Below are positions 25,617 to 34,387 of a stretch of DNA of 64,000 nucleotides, in pieces (the first letter of the stretch is position 1; every line of letters begins with the position of its first letter). A program made the translations under genes and the position numbers. Under the pieces are notes generated by a model. It was not told the origin of the DNA. It worked only from the letters and a program-made list of their open reading frames with translations, and did no database searches. Source of the stretch: CAYJIX01 sp964370375 (lineage in GTDB: Bacteria; Desulfobacterota; Desulfovibrionia; Desulfovibrionales; Desulfovibrionaceae); assembly GCA_964370375.1 (NCBI GenBank), contig CAYJIX010000003.1, positions 33,623-97,622 on the forward strand, written 5' to 3'.

Positions 25617-26282
25617 ATGAATTCACAAGAAAACTATCTGCATCAGCTTGTGGACAAGCTTCGCACGCAACTTCTCATCATGGGCGTAAAAACACACAAA
25701 GCGCTTGAGGATGCCGTGCGTGCCATTAAGCAACGTGACCCTGACATCGCTCGCATGGTGCGAGAAGGTGATGAGGCCATTGACACGTTGGAAAACGAAA
25801 TCGATGAAGCTTCGCTGAATATTCTTATTCGCAGCCAGCCTGTAGCCAAAGATTTACGTATCATCATGACCGCTGTTCGTATGGTTTTAGACCTTGAGCG
25901 TATTGGTGATGAGGCTGTAAATATTGCCGACCAAGTGACACTCATGAAGGATATGAATGTTACATCTGTAGATACAGAACTTACCATGTTGGGACAGCGC
26001 AGTATCAAAATGCTTGATGATGCCTTGCAAGCCTTTAAAGACGGCAATTCAGAATTGGCACTTGAGGTCAGTCGCTACGATGTAGAAACAGCTGAAATCA
26101 TGGCCAAAGTGTATCACAATATCATGGACCAAGTACAAAGCGGCGCTATGACACCTTGGGCTTCCATGCACATTATTTTTATCATTCGCTCCCTTGACCG
26201 TATCTTTAGACGGGCAGAAAACATTGCCGAGCATGCCTATTTTATGGTGGAAGGCGTCAGCTTAAAACACCAACAACGCTAG
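25617..26282 (+). CDS. phoU: Phosphate uptake regulator PhoU
   Basis: The 221-residue all-helical protein has the two PhoU repeats, with metal-binding-type motifs EGDEAIDTLENEID and, in the second half, VSRYDVETAEIMAKVYHNI, plus RIGDEAVNIADQ and RIFRRAENIAEHAYF. PhoU links PstSCAB to PhoR and damps the regulon when phosphate is plentiful. AAAGGA lies about ten bases before the ATG. It closes the operon ahead of a terminator. Confidence 0.95.
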   Translation: MNSQENYLHQLVDKLRTQLLIMGVKTHKALEDAVRAIKQRDPDIARMVREGDEAIDTLENEIDEASLNILIRSQPVAKDLRIIMTAVRMVLDLERIGDEAVNIADQVTLMKDMNVTSVDTELTMLGQRSIKMLDDALQAFKDGNSELALEVSRYDVETAEIMAKVYHNIMDQVQSGAMTPWASMHIIFIIRSLDRIFRRAENIAEHAYFMVEGVSLKHQQR

Positions 26283-26356
26283 TAACAATAAAAAAGCCTA
26301 TCCTTACGCTTTGTTCAGTCTTTATTGTTCAAAAACCTAAATCATTGCAAAAAAAT

Positions 26357-26389
26357 ACGGCGCAACATTGTTGCGCCGTGATTTTTTTT
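26357..26389 (+). terminator. Terminator of the phoB-phoU operon
   Basis: ACGGCGCAA (26357-26365) and TTGCGCCGT (26371-26379) form a perfect 9-bp stem with a CATTG loop, followed by A and eight T residues. Confidence 0.9.
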
Positions 26390-26513
26390 CAAAAACTACA
26401 CATGGAATGCTACAAAACCCTGTGCAGTATAAAGAATATACGGTATGATTTTGACTAAAAAATAGAAAACCTTTTATACTAAGTAAAACAAGACGAGTGC
26501 TACGGCCTACGGC

Positions 26514-27068
26514 CTACTGCGTGCGCCATTGTTTTTGTACTTGACGAGGCCTTACCAAAGGAGGCTGCTGTTCTGTGTGTTCACGCTCTTTTTCAGTTGT
26601 CATGCTCATGCGTAAATCCTCTTCAGCAAGTGCATCAGACACGGTTCGGTTCAAATAACGACCGCGCGTGTCCTGTTCAACCTCAAAGCCCTGTTGCCTA
26701 TTGATCAATGCGGCGGCCCCGAATTTTTCTTCAGGTTCCCACTCAAACATGACCGCTGTGCCAAAGCACGAAAAATATTTACTGCCATCTGGATGAAAAG
26801 CCACGTTTTCAGAATATCCTATAATAGCATGGGCCCCTTTATTAACCGCACGAGCTGCCATACCAAAAAAGGCTTCATCTGAATCATAGCCACGGCTACA
26901 AACAAGGCCAAGCACCTTGGCAATCTGCCGCCCTTCCACATGGTCTACTGTAACAACGGGGAATTTTCCGCTTAGAAACAGCTTCTTCACCTGTGTTACT
27001 CGTTCATCAACCTGTGACGATTCAGGCTTGCGCTTTTTTTTGTCATTTCCACCAAGTAAAAAAAACAT
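26514..27068 (-). CDS. UPF0145/YbjQ-like protein with polar C-terminal tail
   Basis: Residues 38-110 resemble the YbjQ/UPF0145 family: VVTVDHVEGRQIAKVLGLVCS, the Ala/Gly block ARAVNKGAHAIIGYS and FGTAVMFEWE at the end of the domain. The family forms pentameric rings and is of uncertain function. This member is longer than the usual 105 residues: about 30 charged residues (GGNDKKKRKPESSQ) precede the domain, and about 70 mostly polar residues follow (KEREHTEQQPPLVRPR). AGGAGG lies upstream. No operon partner is visible, and it is divergent from the PFOR gene. Confidence 0.65.
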   Translation of the reverse strand: MFFLLGGNDKKKRKPESSQVDERVTQVKKLFLSGKFPVVTVDHVEGRQIAKVLGLVCSRGYDSDEAFFGMAARAVNKGAHAIIGYSENVAFHPDGSKYFSCFGTAVMFEWEPEEKFGAAALINRQQGFEVEQDTRGRYLNRTVSDALAEEDLRMSMTTEKEREHTEQQPPLVRPRQVQKQWRTQ

Positions 27069-27398
27069 GGCGTACCTCCTGTATATTCATTGTTCCTTTT
27101 TATTCAAAATTCAGACCAAAACATTTTTTTACTTATATTTTACTATATTGCAGTTTCTTAAGGAAATTTTATCCCCCAGCACGGCATTTTTCTGACAAAA
27201 AAATATCTGTACAACTAAGGATGTCGTTCTTATTTTTTTCACTTAGTAAATTTTTTCCACAAAATAGGCTGTTCAAATCTTCCTTTTTGTGATAGTATTA
27301 TTTCGCACGTAAGTCATTTTACGTTTTTTGCATAAAAAACAGTGTGTTATACTAACATGACACATAATACCCCCTGTTTTTTTCTAAGGAGTTTACCG
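27069..27398. other. Divergent intergenic region upstream of PFOR
   Basis: This 330-bp very AT-rich stretch should hold promoters for both neighbours. ACGTAA (27307-27312) and TTACGT (27319-27324) form a small hairpin followed by T6, and TATACT (27348-27353) is a possible -10 box for PFOR. No operator for a redox regulator was clearly recognised. Confidence 0.45.
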
Positions 27399-30300
27399 AT
27401 GAGTCAAAAAATGAAAACCATGGACGGCAACACCGCCACAACCCATATTGCTTATGCCTTAAGTGATGTAGCAGCCATTTATCCAATCACCCCTTCCTCA
27501 AACATGGGGGAAGAAGCTGATGAATGGGCTGCTAAAGGCCAAAAAAACCTTATGGATCAAATCGTAACTGTCAAAGAGATGCAATCTGAGGCAGGCGCAG
27601 CAGGGGCTGTTCACGGCTCGTTGGCTGCAGGGGCACTTACCACCACATTCACAGCCTCACAAGGGTTGCTCCTTATGATCCCCAACATGTATAAAATTGC
27701 CGGCGAACTCTTGCCCGGTGTTTTCCACGTGTCGGCTAGGGCTTTGGCTTCCCACGCGCTTTCCATTTTTGGCGATCACCAAGATGTCATGGCAGCACGC
27801 CAAACAGGCTTTGCCTTTTTATGCTCAAGCTCCGTACAAGAATGTATGGACCTTGCCCTTGTGGCGCACCTTGCCTCCATTGAAAGCTCTGTGCCTTTCT
27901 GTCATTTTTTTGATGGTTTTCGTACTTCCCACGAATTGCAAAAAATCAACGTCATTGATTATGACGACATCCGAGGCGTGGTCAATTGGGACAAAGTCAA
28001 TCAATTCCGACAAAACGCCATGAACCCCGAACATCCTAACCAGCGCGGCACGGCACAAAACCCTGACGTGTATTTCCAAAACCGTGAAGCGTGCAACTCT
28101 TTTTATGACGCATTACCAGACATGGTGATCGACGCCATGGCCAAAGTTGCTTCTATCACAGGCCGCACCTATCGTCCTTTTGACTATGTTGGCCACCCTG
28201 AAGCTGAGCGCGTCATCATTGCCATGGGCTCTGCCTGTGAAACCATTGAAGAAGTTGTGACCTTGCTTAATGAACAAGGCCAGCGTGTGGGCCTTATTAA
28301 AGTGCGCCTTTACAGGCCTTTTTCTGCAGACCTTATGCTTAACGTTTTGCCTGCCACGGTTGATACTGTGACCGTGCTTGACCGCACCAAAGAACCGGGA
28401 GCCCCGGGAGACCCCTTATACCTTGACGTGTGTACCGCGTTCATGGAAACAGGCGAAGCACCGCGTATTTTGGCCGGTCGTTATGGCATGGGTTCAAAAG
28501 AATTTACACCTGCCATGGCCAAAGCCATCTTTGACAACATGATGGTTACAGGCCCCAAAACCCATTTCACCGTAGGTATCATTGACGATGTTACCCGTAC
28601 CCACCTTGAAATCGGTCAAGATATCAACACCGTACCGGAAGGAACTGTTCAGTGTAAGTTCTTTGGCCTTGGCGCTGACGGTACTGTAGGTGCCAACAAG
28701 CAAGCCATCAAAATCATTGGCGACAATACAGACATGTATGCCCAAGCGTATTTCTCCTACGATTCCAAAAAGTCCGGCGGCTTTACGGTTTCGCACTTAC
28801 GCTTTGGCACATCCCCCATCCATTCCACCTACCTTGTCAATCAAGCCGATTACATTGCCTGCCATAAATCAGCCTATGTCAATCAATACGATGTGCTTGA
28901 AGGCATTAAAGACGGCGGCGTGTTTGTGCTCAATTCCAAATGGAGCAAAGAGGAGCTAAGTAAAGCCCTGCCAGCATCCATGAAGCGTACCATTGCCAAG
29001 AAAAAAATCAAATTTTACAACGTTGATGCCGAAAAAGTTGCCGCAGAAGTAGGCCTTGGCGGACGTATCAATATGATCATGCAAACAGCCTTCTTCAAGC
29101 TTGCCGAAGTTATTCCTTTTGAACGGGCTGTGGAATTGCTTAAAGACTCCATCAAAAAAACCTACGGCTCCAAGGGAGAAAAAATCGTCAATATGAACAT
29201 TGACGCTGTGGATAAAGCCCTTGGCGCGCTTGCCGAAATCAAAATTCCTGCCTCTTGGGCCAATGCCAAGGACGAAGCCGCGGCCCCTCTCAATGAGCCG
29301 GAATATATCAGCCAAGTTGTTCGCCCCATCTTGGCCCAACAAGGCGACAAGCTTCCGGTATCATGCTTCACGCCCGACGGCATTGTTCCCCTTGGCACCA
29401 CAGCGTTTGAAAAACGCGGCGTAGCCATTGCCGTGCCCGAATGGAAAGCTGAAACCTGTATTCAGTGCTGTCAGTGTTCATTTGTGTGTCCTCACGCTGC
29501 CATTCGCCCTGTTGTTGCCGCACCGGAAGAACTTGAATCTGCGCCTGATTCTTTCGTCACCAAAGACGCTATTGGCAAAGAGCTTAAAGGTTTACAATTC
29601 CGTATCCAAGTCTATGCAGAAGACTGCCTTGGTTGTGGATCGTGCGCTGATGTTTGCCCTGCTAAAGGCAAAGCCTTGTTCATGAAACCTTTGGACACCC
29701 AGCTTAGTGACCAAAAGGCCAATTTAGCCTTTGCTGAAGAAAATATTACCATTAAAGACAACCTTCTGCGCCGCGACACGCTTAAAGGTTCACAATTACA
29801 ACAGCCCTTGCTGGAATTTTCAGGAGCATGCGCAGGATGTGGTGAAACCCCGTATGTTAAGCTTGTTACCCAATTTTTTGGCGAGCGAATGGTCATTGCC
29901 AATGCAACAGGCTGTACATCCATTTGGGGAGGCTCATCACCTTCTACTCCCTATTGCACCAACAAGGACGGCTTTGGCCCTGCTTGGGGGAACTCCTTGT
30001 TTGAGGACGCCGCCGAATACGGCTACGGCATGCTTTTAGCCTACAACCAACGCCGCGCCAAACTTGCTGACCTTATGACTGAAGCTTTAGCCGTCAAAGG
30101 GATTTCCAGCGAAATGAAAGAAGCCCTACAAGGCTGGATTGACAATAAGGAATCTGCCGAAGAATCTCGCAATTTTGGAGAGGCCATCCTTTCTGAATTG
30201 CATGACGCACCAGAACATCCAGCATTTGATCAAATTTGGGAACTCAACGACATGTTGACCAAAAAATCCGTGTGGGTGTTTGGCGGTGACGGTTGGGCCT

Positions 30301-30935
30301 ATGACATTGGTTATGGCGGCCTTGACCACGTACTGGCTTCCGGGGAAGACATCAACGTCTTGGTCATGGATACCGAAGTGTACTCGAACACCGGCGGGCA
30401 GGCTTCTAAATCAACACCTCTTGGCTCCATTGCAAAGTTTGCCGCCTCAGGCAAGCGCACAGCCAAAAAGGATCTGGGCCGCATGGCCATGACCTATGGC
30501 TATGTGTATGTAGCATCGGTGTCCATTGGTGCCAATAAACAGCAGCTCATCAAAGCCCTTGCCGAGGCTGAAGCCTATAAAGGCCCGTCTTTGATCATTG
30601 CCTACGCACCTTGCATCAATCAAGGAATCCGCAAAGGCATGGGCAAAAGCATTGAAGAATCCAAATTGGCTGTGGAAAGCGGATACTGGCCGCTATACCG
30701 CTTCAACCCTGACCTTGCCAAAGAGGGCAAAAATCCGCTGTCCCTTGATTATAAAGCCCCTGACGGCACGATTCTGGAATTCCTCCAAGGTGAAACGCGT
30801 TATGCACAGCTTAACAAAATCGCGCCTGAGGATGCCAAACGCCTGAATGAAGAACTGGCAAAAGAAGTTGAAGAACGTTATGTAGCCCTTAAATACCTGG
30901 CTGATGCTCCCGGCACAGCACAAGAAGAAAACTAA
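27399..30935 (+). CDS. por: Pyruvate:ferredoxin (flavodoxin) oxidoreductase
   Basis: This 1178-residue single-chain enzyme converts pyruvate and CoA to acetyl-CoA, CO2 and reduced ferredoxin. It starts with MDGNTATTHIAYALSDVAAIYPITPSS. Two 4Fe-4S motifs follow in the ferredoxin-like domain, CIQCCQCSFVCP and CLGCGSCADVCP (about residues 690-755). The proximal cluster ligands are in GACAGCGETPY and GCTSIWGGSSPSTPYC. The TPP fold is at GGDGWAYDIGYGG and SNTGGQASKSTPLG. The start at 27399 has AAGGAG at 27386-27391; an upstream in-frame ATG at 27342 is rejected. It is complete and stands alone. Confidence 0.97.
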   Translation: MSQKMKTMDGNTATTHIAYALSDVAAIYPITPSSNMGEEADEWAAKGQKNLMDQIVTVKEMQSEAGAAGAVHGSLAAGALTTTFTASQGLLLMIPNMYKIAGELLPGVFHVSARALASHALSIFGDHQDVMAARQTGFAFLCSSSVQECMDLALVAHLASIESSVPFCHFFDGFRTSHELQKINVIDYDDIRGVVNWDKVNQFRQNAMNPEHPNQRGTAQNPDVYFQNREACNSFYDALPDMVIDAMAKVASITGRTYRPFDYVGHPEAERVIIAMGSACETIEEVVTLLNEQGQRVGLIKVRLYRPFSADLMLNVLPATVDTVTVLDRTKEPGAPGDPLYLDVCTAFMETGEAPRILAGRYGMGSKEFTPAMAKAIFDNMMVTGPKTHFTVGIIDDVTRTHLEIGQDINTVPEGTVQCKFFGLGADGTVGANKQAIKIIGDNTDMYAQAYFSYDSKKSGGFTVSHLRFGTSPIHSTYLVNQADYIACHKSAYVNQYDVLEGIKDGGVFVLNSKWSKEELSKALPASMKRTIAKKKIKFYNVDAEKVAAEVGLGGRINMIMQTAFFKLAEVIPFERAVELLKDSIKKTYGSKGEKIVNMNIDAVDKALGALAEIKIPASWANAKDEAAAPLNEPEYISQVVRPILAQQGDKLPVSCFTPDGIVPLGTTAFEKRGVAIAVPEWKAETCIQCCQCSFVCPHAAIRPVVAAPEELESAPDSFVTKDAIGKELKGLQFRIQVYAEDCLGCGSCADVCPAKGKALFMKPLDTQLSDQKANLAFAEENITIKDNLLRRDTLKGSQLQQPLLEFSGACAGCGETPYVKLVTQFFGERMVIANATGCTSIWGGSSPSTPYCTNKDGFGPAWGNSLFEDAAEYGYGMLLAYNQRRAKLADLMTEALAVKGISSEMKEALQGWIDNKESAEESRNFGEAILSELHDAPEHPAFDQIWELNDMLTKKSVWVFGGDGWAYDIGYGGLDHVLASGEDINVLVMDTEVYSNTGGQASKSTPLGSIAKFAASGKRTAKKDLGRMAMTYGYVYVASVSIGANKQQLIKALAEAEAYKGPSLIIAYAPCINQGIRKGMGKSIEESKLAVESGYWPLYRFNPDLAKEGKNPLSLDYKAPDGTILEFLQGETRYAQLNKIAPEDAKRLNEELAKEVEERYVALKYLADAPGTAQEEN

Positions 30936-30940
30936 AAAAT

Positions 30941-30984
30941 ACTTCCACAAGAGCCTGCTTTATAGAGCAGGCTCTTGTGGAAGT
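30941..30984. terminator. 19-bp perfect hairpin after PFOR
   Basis: ACTTCCACAAGAGCCTGCT (30941-30959) pairs perfectly with the segment at 30966-30984. No T tract follows on the plus strand. The A run before it would act as a T tract on the minus strand. It probably still ends or stabilises the PFOR mRNA. Confidence 0.65.
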
Positions 30985-30989
30985 GAGAG

Positions 30990-31267
30990 TGTTGACAAAG
31001 TCAACACGACCCAAAAATCACGAATAGGCGGAGCGTTGCTTCGCCGTTAAATGACTGATTTTCCCTGCCCGAAAGGGTGCCACTTTAGCGGCATAGCCGT
31101 CCGACCAAATGGCGGCGAAGCCGTTTGCGTTCCTGCCCAACGGGTGCCACGCTAGTGGCATAGCCGTTGGCGAAGAATGAGCCTTACGGATACAAAGAGC
31201 AGAGCGTGCCTTCCTGCAACTCAGCAAAGCTGGATTAGGCGGCACAAATGCCCGAAAGGGAGTTTGT
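30990..31267. repeat. Array of consecutive short palindromes
   Basis: In 278 bases there are nine small hairpins, nearly all with three- or four-base loops: TGTTGAC-AAA-GTCAACA (30990), GGCGGAGC-GTT-GCTTCGCC (31027), CCC-GAAA-GGG (31068), TGCCAC-TTTA-GCGGCA (31078), CGGC-GAA-GCCG (31113), CCC-AAC-GGG (31136), TGCCAC-GCTA-GTGGCA (31145), CAGC-AAA-GCTG (31222) and ACAAATGCCC-GAAA-GGGAGTTTGT (31244). No gene is supported here. The series could be a structured RNA or a decayed palindromic repeat cluster. Confidence 0.7.
31064..31167. repeat. Imperfect tandem direct repeat inside the palindrome array
   Basis: Two copies of about 36 bases (31064-31100 and 31132-31167) share CCTGCCC, GGGTGCCAC and GGCATAGCCGT in the same order. 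Differences fall mainly in the loops. One stem difference restores pairing: copy 1 has an A/C mismatch where copy 2 has A/T. Confidence 0.7.
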
Positions 31268-31573
31268 CATCTGTCTGAGTATGATGCTTTTTGTCAAACG
31301 CCTATTGAACATTGACTGGATGCAAGGCCTTTCGTTTCGGCATAGTTAAACAGCGCATAGCAAATACAAAATTCCGTGGTATCCCGTAAAAACAATTGTT
31401 ACGGGTATTTTCGTATAAAACCTCTTTTATGTACTGCACATTCTTAGACATACCAAGCTAGCATAAAACACTACTTTTCTACTGCTTTGTTGAGGCACGC
31501 CCTAGCTATTTTTATACAAAACAGCATCATATCTGAACAATGACCGCTCTGCTCGACCCACAAGGAGACAATC
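31268..31573. other. Intergenic region upstream of pta
   Basis: These 306 bases are AT-rich toward pta and presumably contain its promoter. The one clear structure is CCCGTAA (31383-31389) pairing with TTACGGG (31399-31405). No open reading frame is supported. Confidence 0.5.
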
Positions 31574-33673
31574 ATGGCAAATAAACTTTACGTAACAGCA
31601 ATTGAATCACAAAGTGGAAAATCTGCCATTGTACTTGGCCTTATGCAACTGTTCATGCGCCATGTGGGCCGCGTGGGTTTTTTTCGTCCCATTATCAATG
31701 ATGAAAAACAAGACCATGACATCAATTTGATTTTGCAACATTTCAAACTTCCCATGAGTCACGATGAAGCCTACGGCTTTACACTTCAAGAAGCGCGTGA
31801 ACTTATGTACGAGCAGCGTCAAAACGAATTGTTTGAGGGTATCATCGAAAAATACCGCAAAATCGAAGAAGCCTATGATTTTGTACTTATTGAAGGTTCT
31901 GACTTTTTAGAAAAAACAGGTGCCTTTGAATTTGACTTGAATACTGCCATTGCTGCAAATCTTGACGCGCCTTTAGCCCTTATCAGTGCAGGGTTTGGAC
32001 GTTCTGCAGCCAGCCTTTTGGAAGGGACAAAAACAACACTTGAGCAATTGGCCGAACGCAATCAAGACGTGGCCTGCCTTTTTATCAACCGCGCCAACCT
32101 TACCCCCATCGAGCGTCAAAACTGCCTTGACGCCCTGCGCGAAGCCGTTGACGGGCAAATCCCTATTTTCATTTTACCTGATGAAAAAAGCATTGGTCAG
32201 CCCACCATGGGTGATGTAAAAAATTGGCTGAATGCCAATGTCCTTTTTGGGGAAGAACGCCTTGACACACTCATTCAGGATTACCTTGTGGCGGCAATGC
32301 AAGCAGGGAATTTTCTTGATTATATTGTTGACGGTCATGTGGTTGTTACACCCGGGGATCGTTCAGATATTATTTTGGCAAGCCTTGCCGCAAACTCATC
32401 AACCACCTATCCAAGCCTAGCCGGCATTCTGCTTACAGGTGGTATTGCGCCAAGTGAAAGTATTCAAAAAATCACAGAAGGCTGGACAGGGGCTCCCATA
32501 CCTATTTTAAGCGTAGAGGATCACACCTATAAAACCATCATGTCTTTGTCACGTTTGTACGGGCGGCTCTATCCGGGTGATGCGCGTAAAATCCATACCG
32601 CCCTCAATTTGTTTGAACAAAATGTTGATTGCCAGCAGCTGGCAACGCTCCTTGTAAACCATACCTCCACGCGGATGACGCCTGTCATGTTTGAGTACAA
32701 ACTCATTGAGCAAGCCAAAAAACATCGCATGCGTATAGTCCTGCCTGAAGGTGAAGAAGAGCGCATTTTACGTGCCGCAGATGTGCTTTCCAGACGCCAA
32801 GTTGCTGATATTATTCTCCTTGGCAATCCTGACAAAATCAAAACCAAGGCCAACGCCCTTGGCCTTGACCTGCCTGCAATCACTGTTATAAACCCGCAAA
32901 ATTCACCAAAATTTGACGAATATACACAGCTTTACTATGAAATGCGTAAAGAAAAGGGCGTTAACCTTGAAGTCGCTCGCGACCGTATGGCAGATGCCAC
33001 CTATTTTGCTACGATGATGGTGCACTGTGATGACGCTGACGGTATGGTGTCCGGATCCATCAACACCACAGCCCATACCATCCGACCTGCCTTTGAATTT
33101 ATCAAGACAAAACCTGATTTTTCTATTGTATCCAGCGTGTTTCTAATGTGTATGAAGGATCGAGTCTTGGCTTTTGGCGACTGCGCTGTCAATCCTAACC
33201 CCACTGCCGACCAATTGGCAGAAATCGCCATCAATGCCGCGCATACAGCCACTGTCTTTGGTATTGAACCACGTGTTGCCATGTTGTCGTACTCCACAGG
33301 CACCTCCGGTAAGGGGGCAGACGTGGATGTGGTTGTGGAAGCCACAAGGATTGCCCACGAGCGCGCTCCACACCTCATGCTGGAAGGGCCAATCCAATAC
33401 GATGCCGCCATTTCTCCTGATGTGGCCCGTACAAAACTGCCCAATAGCCAAGTGGCAGGCCAAGCGACTGTATTCATTTTTCCAGATCTTAATACCGGTA
33501 ACAATACCTACAAAGCGGTTCAGCGTGCAGCGGACGCCATTGCCATTGGCCCTATACTTCAAGGGCTCAACAAACCCGTGAATGACCTTTCTCGCGGCTG
33601 CCTTGTACCTGATATTATCAATACTGTTACCATCACAGCTATTCAAGCTCAGGCAGAAAAAAACCTGCTCTAA
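31574..33673 (+). CDS. pta: Phosphate acetyltransferase, long form
   Basis: The 699-residue protein has the architecture of long Pta enzymes. A BioD-like P-loop domain (1-215) starts YVTAIESQSGKSAIVLGL. A DRTGG domain (about 220-330) contains HVVVTPGDRSDIILA and GILLTGG. The catalytic domain (about 375-695) contains IVLPEGEEERILRAADVL, YSTGTSGKGADVD and VFPDLNTGN-like VFIFPDLNTGNNTYK. It interconverts acetyl-CoA and acetyl phosphate. AAGGAG lies nine bases before the ATG. Desulfovibrio pta genes are often followed by ackA, but here a hairpin and a convergent gene follow. Confidence 0.95.
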   Translation: MANKLYVTAIESQSGKSAIVLGLMQLFMRHVGRVGFFRPIINDEKQDHDINLILQHFKLPMSHDEAYGFTLQEARELMYEQRQNELFEGIIEKYRKIEEAYDFVLIEGSDFLEKTGAFEFDLNTAIAANLDAPLALISAGFGRSAASLLEGTKTTLEQLAERNQDVACLFINRANLTPIERQNCLDALREAVDGQIPIFILPDEKSIGQPTMGDVKNWLNANVLFGEERLDTLIQDYLVAAMQAGNFLDYIVDGHVVVTPGDRSDIILASLAANSSTTYPSLAGILLTGGIAPSESIQKITEGWTGAPIPILSVEDHTYKTIMSLSRLYGRLYPGDARKIHTALNLFEQNVDCQQLATLLVNHTSTRMTPVMFEYKLIEQAKKHRMRIVLPEGEEERILRAADVLSRRQVADIILLGNPDKIKTKANALGLDLPAITVINPQNSPKFDEYTQLYYEMRKEKGVNLEVARDRMADATYFATMMVHCDDADGMVSGSINTTAHTIRPAFEFIKTKPDFSIVSSVFLMCMKDRVLAFGDCAVNPNPTADQLAEIAINAAHTATVFGIEPRVAMLSYSTGTSGKGADVDVVVEATRIAHERAPHLMLEGPIQYDAAISPDVARTKLPNSQVAGQATVFIFPDLNTGNNTYKAVQRAADAIAIGPILQGLNKPVNDLSRGCLVPDIINTVTITAIQAQAEKNLL

Positions 33674-33729
33674 CCTCTGCTTACCAAAAAGGGATTACCT
33701 AATCCGTTAGGCTTTCCCCGCACAAAACA

Positions 33730-33766
33730 GTAAAGCCCTCAAAAAAATAATTTTGTGAGGGCTTTA
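33730..33766. terminator. Hairpin between convergent pta and the DVU0298-like gene
   Basis: GTAAAGCCCTCA (33730-33741) and TGAGGGCTTTAC (33755-33766) form a stem that can extend through A4/T4 toward the loop. It is placed to end transcription from both directions. Confidence 0.75.
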
Positions 33767-33801
33767 CAAAAAAAGTTTGCGAAAATGTAAGTGCTTGTAC
33801 G

Positions 33802-34365
33802 TTATTTCAAAAACTGTAAAGCCGTTTGGGCTGCGTTACGGCAAGCTGCGTCAGTATCTTGACGAGCACCTTCTTCAAGGAGGGGGCGAGCAAGGGAAAC
33901 ATATCGCGGCCAAGCCTTAGCCACACGCGCCACCGCCATGTAACAAGATTGGCGTAACACATCATGATCACAGTAATTATCTGAATGACCTGTGTTGATG
34001 ATATAGGAAAGTACAATCCTGTGATATTCTAAAGCCAAACGTTCATTGTGTGCCAAGACCGCCCCAAACGCCTCAGGAATACCCCAGCCTATATTGCCTG
34101 ACTCTTCGTTCATATGCCACATGAGTCGCCGCACCAAATTTTTGGCCTGCTCATACCCATCGGCCTCATTCAAAATAAGGCGTTGCACTGCAAGGCCAAG
34201 CTCATCTGCGGCAACATCACGTAATTCTATTTGAGGTAAACACGCCATAAGCGCGTTGATAAGGCTTTTTGGGGAATACGCATCAAGCAAGGCGCGGCGC
34301 TCCTGCCCTTCTAAATGAAGCTCTTGACGGATACGAGCTTTTACTTGGCGAAATCGAGGGGCCAT
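33802..34365 (-). CDS. HEAT-repeat-like protein of the DVU0298 type
   Basis: The 187-residue, mainly helical protein includes VRRLMWHMNEESGNIGWGIPEAFGAVLAHN (quoted in part: LMWHMNEESGNIGWG), the most recognisable block, and paired helices toward the C terminus ending LEEGARQDTDAACRNAAQTAL. I recall this block from Desulfovibrio proteins named after DVU0298. Its function is unknown; HEAT-like folds usually bind proteins or modified cofactors. The start at 34365 lies just after the preceding gene's stop; a longer frame to 34416 would overlap that gene. It is the last gene of the rpmH-mnmE block. Confidence 0.6.
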   Translation of the reverse strand: MAPRFRQVKARIRQELHLEGQERRALLDAYSPKSLINALMACLPQIELRDVAADELGLAVQRLILNEADGYEQAKNLVRRLMWHMNEESGNIGWGIPEAFGAVLAHNERLALEYHRIVLSYIINTGHSDNYCDHDVLRQSCYMAVARVAKAWPRYVSLARPLLEEGARQDTDAACRNAAQTALQFLK

Positions 34366-34387
34366 GGCACACTCAAAAAAATAGTCG

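Noticed and set aside
31018..31245. Minus-strand open frame of 75 codons across the palindrome array
   Set aside because: It has no good ribosome site and its sequence simply reads through the repeated hairpins; repeats explain it better than a protein.
33001..33646. Two overlapping minus-strand frames of 167 codons each
   Set aside because: Both are antisense shadows of the pta catalytic domain.
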